Below, one piece after another: positions 57,736 through 64,000 of a DNA stretch of 64,000 nt. Each line of letters begins with the position of its first letter. Positions within the stretch are counted from its first letter, which is position 1. The DNA comes from Amorphophallus konjac (taxonomy: Eukaryota; Streptophyta; Magnoliopsida; Alismatales; Araceae), in contig CM040126.1 in assembly GCA_022559845.1 (NCBI GenBank), positions 123,604,886-123,668,885 of the forward strand, in the 5' to 3' direction. The translations under genes were made by a program, and so were the position numbers. Below the pieces are notes generated by a model that saw nothing but the letters and a program-made list of their open reading frames with translations, was not told the origin of the DNA and ran no database searches.

Positions 57736-59020
57736 AGAGACCAATATGCTGCTTCAGTTCCCGACACCCCGTCGGCACTGATGAAGAGACAAAGAGACCA
57801 ACATACTGCTTCAGTTCCCGGCACCCCGTCGGCACTGATGAAGAGACAAAGAGACCAACAAACCAAGTCAGCTCCCGGCACCCTGTCGGCACTGACGAAG
57901 AGACAAAGAGACCAACAAACCAGGTCAGCCCCTGGCACCCTGTCGGCGCTGACGAAGAGACAAAGAGACCAACATATCATGTCAGCCCTCGGTACCCTGT
58001 CGGCACTGACGAAGAGACAAAGAGACCAACAGACCATGTCAGCTCCCGGCACCCTGTCGACACTGATGAAGAGGAAAGGAGACAACAGACCATATCAGCT
58101 CCCGACACCCCGTCGGCACTGATGAAGAGACAAAGAGACCAACATACTACTTCAGTTCCCGACACCCCGTCGGCACTGATGAAGAGACAAAGAGACCAAT
58201 ACACTGCTTCAGTTCCCGACATCCCGTCGGCACTGATGAAGAGACCAACATATTGCTTCAGTTCCCGACACCCCGTCGGCACTGATGAAGAGACAAAGAG
58301 ACCAATACACTGCTTTAGTTCCCGACATCCCGTCGGCACTGATAAAGAGACCAATACACTGCTTCAGTTCCCGACACCCCGTCGACACTGATGAAGAGAC
58401 CAACATGCTGCTTCAGTTCTTGGCATCCCGTCGGCACTGATGAAGAGACCAATATGCTGCTTCAGTTCCCGACACCCCGTCGGCACTGATGAAGAGAACA
58501 ACATACTGCTTCAATTCCCGACACCCCACCGGCACTGCTGAAGAGACAAAGAGACCAACATGTCGTGTCAGTCCCCGACACCCCGTCGGCACTGACGAAG
58601 AGAAGAAGAGACCAACATACCACGTCAGCGCCCGACAACCTGTCGGCGCTAACGAAGAGAAGAAGAGACCAACATACCACATCATTATCCGTCTCCGATC
58701 GACACTGATGAGGAGAAGAAGAGACAAGCAAGCAACGTCAGCCTCCGACAGCCCGTCGGCACTGACGAAGAGAAGAAGAGACAAACAAACCATGTCAGCT
58801 CCCGACACCCTGTCAGCACTGACGAAGAGAAGAAGAGACAAGCAAACCATGTTAGCTCCCGACACCCTGTCGGCACTGACGAAGAGAAGAAGAGACAGAC
58901 AAACCATGTCAGTTCCCGACACCCTGTCGGCACTGACGAAGAGAAGAAGAGACAAACAAACCATGTCAGCTCCCGACACCCCCTCGGCACCGACGAAGAG
59001 AAAAAGAGACCAGTACACCC
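57735..59020 (+). repeat. array VIII: 57/49-bp CCGAC-ACCCC-GTCGG units
   Basis: About 23 units, mostly 57 bp, some 49 bp. Each has CCGAC/GTCGG around a 5-nt loop (57761-57775), then CACTGATGA and a GAAGAGACAAAGAGACC purine linker. The period is a multiple of 3, so long spurious open frames arise on both strands. Confidence 0.95.
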
Positions 59021-59060
59021 GCGGTCACCGCCCGACTCATCCTTCGCCTGCACTACCCGT

Positions 59061-59074
59061 GGGTGGGGGGCATT
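59061..59074 (+). other. polypurine tract of giant element
   Basis: GGGTGGGGGGCATT directly before TGTGGACAC. Confidence 0.85.
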
Positions 59075-62000
59075 TGTGGACACTAAAAATTGCACACACA
59101 GATATCCTGCTCGGCCCAGCATCAACAACGGCACCGAGTGAAGAAACCCCGGAGAGACTTGTCACCCAGACCCCCCAAATATGCACACTACCGCGAAGCC
59201 GTCCCCGGAGTCACGACAGCCAAGAGAAACCAACCCCCGGAAAGCTCACAATCCGTGGCCCCGAAGAAAACCAAACAAACCATAACTCGTGCTCAAGACG
59301 GGCTCAAGTCAGCCCCAGCGGCACACCCAAGCCCCAGCAGCACACCCCCAGGGGGTCTTTAGCGGCACACCCCCCAGCAGGGTCTTTAGAGGCACACCCC
59401 CATGCAGGGTCTTCAGCGGCACACCCCCCAGGGGGTCTTCAGCGGCACACCCCCAGGGGGGGTCTTCAGCGGCACACCCCCCAGGGGGTCTTCAGCGGCA
59501 CACCCCCCCAGGGGGGGCTTCAGCGGTACACCCCCCAGGGGGTCTTTAGCGGCACACCCCCCAACAGGGTCTTTAGCGGCACACCCCCCTGCAGGGTCTT
59601 CAGCGGCACACCCCCCCAGGGGGGGCTTCAGCGGCACACCCCCCAGGGGGGGTCTTCAGCGATACACCCCCCAGGGGGTCTTCAGCGGCACCCCCCCCAG
59701 GGGGGGTCTTCGGCGGCACACCCCCCCAGCGGGGGTCTTCAGCCGCACACCCCCAGGGTGCCTCCAGCGGCACGCCCCCTGGGGAGCCCCAGCGGCACGC
59801 CCCCAGGGAGCCCCAGCGGTACACCCCCAGGGAGCCCCAGCGGCACACGCCCTCCTGGCCTTCGGCGGCACCCCCATTTGCCCCTCCAGCGGCACAGCCC
59901 TTAAGCTCTTCAGCGGCACGCCCTGGCAGCCGTTCAACGGCACACCCTCCTGGCCATTCAACGACACGCCCTTTGGGCTCTTCAGTGGAATGCTTACCAT
60001 GTCTTCCAGCGACACGCCCTTTGGGCTCTTCAGCGGCACGCTTGCCATGTCTTCCAGCGACACACCCTTTGGGCTCTTCAGCGGCACGCTTGCCATGTCT
60101 TCCAGCGACACACCTTTTGACCCTCTCAGCGGCACACTGTCCAGGCTCTTCAGCGGCACGCTCCGGCAGGACGACGTGATGCCCATGCCCTATAGAGCCT
60201 TGGCGCGCAGTGGGCTGTCTGAGGTGTCGGCCGGGGATTGGGCCACGTTGCTTATCCCCCCTACCACCAAGGACGACGGGTCAAATCCCCAATCATTGCC
60301 TCCGGTTTTCGGCCTCCGACTGCTGTGTTCGGACGCTCCCGCCGTGTGGGGTATAAAGACCCCTCTCCTTCGATACAGACAAGTGGGGGCGGGGGAGACG
60401 CAGACAGTGAAGAGGAGAAGAGAGGAAGAGAAGAAGAAGAAGAGGGAAGAGAGGAAGAAGAGAAGAAGGGGAGGGGAGGCTCTTTCTCTCCCTCCGGCTG
60501 CTTCGTCCATCACCGTCCGCGCGAAGAGAAGAAGAAGAAGAGGAAGAGAAAGAAGAGAAGAAGAAAAGGGGGAGAGGGCCTGCTGCCCTTCCCCTCCCCG
60601 CTGCCACTCCGGCTCTCGGCGTCCGTGCGAAGAGAAGAAGAGTGGGTGGAGAGAGGGAGTGAGGCCCGGGAGGGGAGGAGTCCACGCTCCGTCCCCCCCA
60701 CTGTATTTCTTTTTCCTCTTTCTTTCCTTTCATTTCTTGTTTTGCCGACGTTGCAATGTATTAGCCCCCTCGGGCCACTCCTCTTGTGAGAATAAAAGTG
60801 GAAGGCTTGCAAACGTCTCCTCGGACATCTCTGCAATGCGTGTCTTCCGTGTTTGCATCCTTCGATGTTTCACGCCCCTTTCCCCTTTTCCTTTTGCTAG
60901 GGTTTGCTTCCTCCCAGGGCATTCTTGCTTTTGTTCACCCCTGGGCGCCCTAAGCGGCATACCCCAGCCGTGCCTCCAACGGCACGCCCCAGTTGTGCCC
61001 CCAGCGGCACGCCCCTTACGGGCCTTCCCCGGTGCGCCTTGGCCGCCCTTTCACCAGCACAACCCTTGTTAGGGCCTCCCCCGGCACGGTCCCTCGGACC
61101 CTGGCCCGGCATGCCCCTTTTTCCCTCCTTTGCCTGGCGTGCCTTGGCCCCCGTTCGCCGGCACAGCCCCTGGGCGCCTTGCCCGGTGCCCTTGGCCTTC
61201 CCCGACACAGCCCCTCAGCAGCACACCCTGGCCTCCCCCAGCCCGGCACGCTGCTGAGGCTCCCTGGCCGGCACACTAACCACCAATCCCTCCTTGCCCG
61301 GTGCACTCCTTAGCCGGCCCTAGGGAGGTCTCCGGTCCGTTGTTTTCACCGAGTTTTCCGAAGTTTCAATAAAGGTGTTGCCGCTCTCGGGCACCCACCT
61401 CCAGTTGTCGGGTTCCGCCACTCCATGTGGGCGCGTTCCCTTTATCTCCCTTACGCTCGGGTCAAGGGGAGGTGCTGCCGAATTTTTGTTAGAAACGATA
61501 ACATATTAAAAAGATAGAAGAAAGTAACAAACAAACAAAAAGAACAACGGTAAAAATGCTTTAACCAAGGCAAGGGAACCGTAATCAACCCAAGGAGAGC
61601 CAAATCGAACAAAAACTAAACAACCTCAACACTCGTCCTCGTGCGAGAAGGAACGGAAATTAATCAAGAGAAGGAAAGAAGAAACCCATGCAAACTTAAT
61701 AAAAAAATCAGAAAAGAAGAAAAGAAAAGCCTTAAAAGAAGTGGAGGAGGAGTGGGCCTTCACCGGTATGCCTAACCCAGCCCTTCGCCGGTACACCTCT
61801 ATCATCCTTCGCCGGCACACCCTCCATCATCCTCCACCGGCACGCTCCCAGCCCGGTACGCCCTTCACACCCCTGTACACGCCTCTTTGAGCCCTTCAGT
61901 GGTACATCCCCCTGCTGCCTTCCCCGGTACGCCTCTTTGAGGCCTTCAGCGGTACACCCCCTGCTGCCTTCCCCGGTACACTTCTTTGAGCCTCTCAGCG

Positions 62001-64000
62001 GCTCGCCTCCTTGGGGCCTTCCCCAGTACACCCCTTTGAACCCACGGGCGGCACGCTCCAGCCAACCCCTCGCCGGCACGCTCCGACCGTCGTCTCCCCG
62101 GCACGCCCGACTAGGCCCTTCGCCGGCACTCTCCCCCCTACGCTCAGCGACACGCCTGCCCGTCCTTCACCGGCACGCCCGTTCGCGCCCCTCGCCGGCA
62201 CGCTCGGCCAGACCCTTCGCCGGCACGCCCTCATTTAACCCCTTTTAGCCCTCCAGCGGCCCACTCTCTCTCTTCAAAAAAACATATATATGTATTAATA
62301 TAAAGATAATGATAATAATAATAATAATAATAAATTAATAAAAAAATTATGACAAATAAACAAACTTGAATATATATACAAATATAAAAGAAACAAACAA
62401 AAATGCAAAATAATAATAATAATAGCAAAAAAAGGGAAAATATAATAGTAATAACAGTAAACGAAAAATGGAGAAATCATCCAGAATAAACACATAAAAG
62501 GGAAATAAGCAATAAAATATATATGCTTATAATTTAAAGCCCAGATAAAAAAAATGGTAAAACCCATGTTGCAGCCCCGTCTCTCCCGTGACCCGATGCT
62601 GAAGGAACAATAATGTCGCCCTCCTAGGTTGGGTCTAAATCTTGGGAATTATCCTGAAATAGCCACGACCTGATCTCGCCTCGGGCCGATATTCTGATTA
62701 AACCGGACTCGTTTCTCAGGCCGGATCCCTTCCGAGCCGCTACTAAAATTGCCGCACGTTTGGCAGACATTTGAACGGGTTCACCTCGATTTTCGTCGCG
62801 TTTCTATTATGGACTTACGTCCGAACATGAAAAGGCCCGTGAATGCCCGACGTGGCCGATGGCTCCCATCCCAACATGGTCGTAATCCGGCATTGCTCTG
62901 GGCCAATAGTTCATCAATTCTGACCCGTTTCCATTGGGATTCATTCCCGCTCTTTCATTGAAATTACCGTGAACTCGGCATACATTTATACAGGGTTGTG
63001 CCTGTCTACGCCGTACCTTCAATACGGACCCTTGTCCGAATATCAAGTGGTCCGCAAGTGACCGACAGAAATCGGAATAGAACGAGACGGCTCCCGTCAT
63101 CCCTGGACCCTACACATGGGGATATCAATAAGGCCTTCATAGACTATGCTTGGACCTCGGGTCCGTTCCGATTATGGTCATTGTCTGACCCACACCCTCG
63201 GCCTATAGCTCGCTCCCTTCGAACATGTTTTGGTGTTGGAATCTAGTCCCGGGACTCTTCCCCGTTGCCGTCCGGCACCGGGAACACTAATGACGCCCAC
63301 GCAAGCCCCGTTTGGACCGCGGGAGGCGCCCCCGGTATGGTCTTGACTCGATCTCGCACCGGGCCAATAAATTCGCTAGTTTCCTGCTACACGAACTGAG
63401 ATTTAACTGAATGTTTTCAGTGTCTCAGAATAATATAAATTTTCCGTATCCCGGAATACATATGTTCCAGGTCCTCCCGTGACGATTACGATATTCCCAA
63501 TACCGGACACCCGTCCGAACATTAAACAGTCTCCTGAATGACCGACACGTTTCGAACGTTCGCTTCCCTAGACACAGGGCTTTCTAGCCGACTCAAGGGA
63601 TACCCCCCGTTGCCCCTTGGCACCGGAATTATTAATGACGCTCATGCAAGTCTTGTTTCGACCGCGGGGGGCCCACCACAGTATGGTCGCAGCTTGCTCT
63701 TGCACCGGGCCAACAGATTTACTGATTTTCGACCGCTCCAACCGAGGCTCAGCCGAACGTTTTCCGTTCTTCCGAACAATAAATTAGCCGTACCTCGGCA
63801 TACATGCATTCCGGTTTTCCCGCGATAATCGTGATTTTCTCCAGCCGGACATTCGTCCGAACATTAAATGGTCAGTACACGACCGACATGACCACGAATG
63901 GTTTTCTTCTCGCCCTCGCGCGAGGATCTTAATACCTCGTAATAGACCTTTCATGCAATTAATTTCCTGGCCATGAGGCCCTGAATCCTGGCGATTAATC
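59075..64000 (+). repeat. 3' LTR of giant element (cut by window edge)
   Basis: Matches 43332-48003 with scattered changes. The U3 array (about 59320-59760) has more GGCACACCCCCCAGGGGG units than the 5' copy. TATA at 60352, AATAAA at 60791. About 236 bp should follow the edge. Confidence 0.93.

Larger units (their letters stand above)
43332..64000 (+). mobile_element. giant non-autonomous LTR retrotransposon (LARD-type, Tat-related), right end outside
   Basis: 5' LTR 43332-48239 (4908 bp), PBS 48244, internal region 48240-59074 (10.8 kb), PPT 59061-59074 and 3' LTR from 59075. The 3' LTR runs off the window, about 236 bp short by comparison with the 5' LTR. LTR ends are TGTGGAC...GTCCACA. 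No gag, protease, RT, RNase H or integrase was found in any frame of the internal region, which consists mainly of tandem arrays. The PBS-like TGGCACGCCCGGTGGGACC resembles those of Tat-lineage Ty3/gypsy elements. Large LTRs with a non-coding interior define LARDs, which depend on an autonomous partner. Expected full length is about 20.9 kb. Confidence 0.88.

Noticed and set aside
57492..61072. Very long open frames (up to 471 and 556 codons) over array VIII and the 3' LTR
   Set aside because: They follow repeats whose period is a multiple of 3 and low-complexity C-rich or purine tracts, are open on both strands, cross the LTR border, and show no domain.

Overview
The window is nuclear DNA of a flowering plant. 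It holds one recognisable host gene with plant GT-AG introns, buried in nested plant retrotransposons (Ty1/copia, Ty3/gypsy Tekay chromovirus, a Tat-like non-autonomous giant, RTE-type and L1-type LINEs, MITEs). The species cannot be told from the sequence. The long, transposon-filled introns suggest a large, repeat-rich genome.

Layout. 1-3.5 kb: a decayed + strand Ty1/copia element with a Tourist-like MITE inserted in its reverse transcriptase. 3.9-10.1 kb: a second copia element on the - strand, complete from LTR to LTR with a 5-bp target duplication, itself hit by a 5'-truncated LINE. 10.8-24.5 kb: the host gene, TL29/APX4 (a thylakoid-lumen ascorbate-peroxidase-like protein without peroxidase residues). 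Nine exons are visible and the transit-peptide exon is not. Its introns hold MITEs, a TRIM-like array, two RTE-type LINE copies (one full length with a 19-bp target duplication) and a 359-bp foldback. 25-27 kb: intergenic DNA with GA microsatellites.

From 27 kb to the right edge everything lies in or on the remains of a SIRE/Maximus-like copia element on the - strand. Its LTR is a 1.6-kb foldback. Into that LTR went a young 10.7-kb Tekay chromovirus (28539-39262, TSD TCATC). Into its downstream region went an L1-type LINE (40576-41879) and a huge element with a 4.9-kb LTR and 10.8 kb of internal DNA without gag or pol (43332 to beyond 64000). PBS, PPT and size point to a LARD-type, Tat-related non-autonomous retrotransposon.

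The most unusual signal is structural. Almost the whole internal region of the giant element, parts of its LTRs, and the LTRs of the unrelated Tekay element are strings of short GC-rich hairpins. Units differ in stem sequence yet keep their arms complementary (for example CCCCG/CGGGG, TCCCG/CGGGA, TCCCA/TGGGA, CTCCA/TGGAG and CCTCG/CGAGG, all around a 3-nt loop). In several arrays the hairpins are separated by GAAGAAG-type purine linkers. This looks like compensatory change and suggests that the hairpin, not the sequence, is what is kept.
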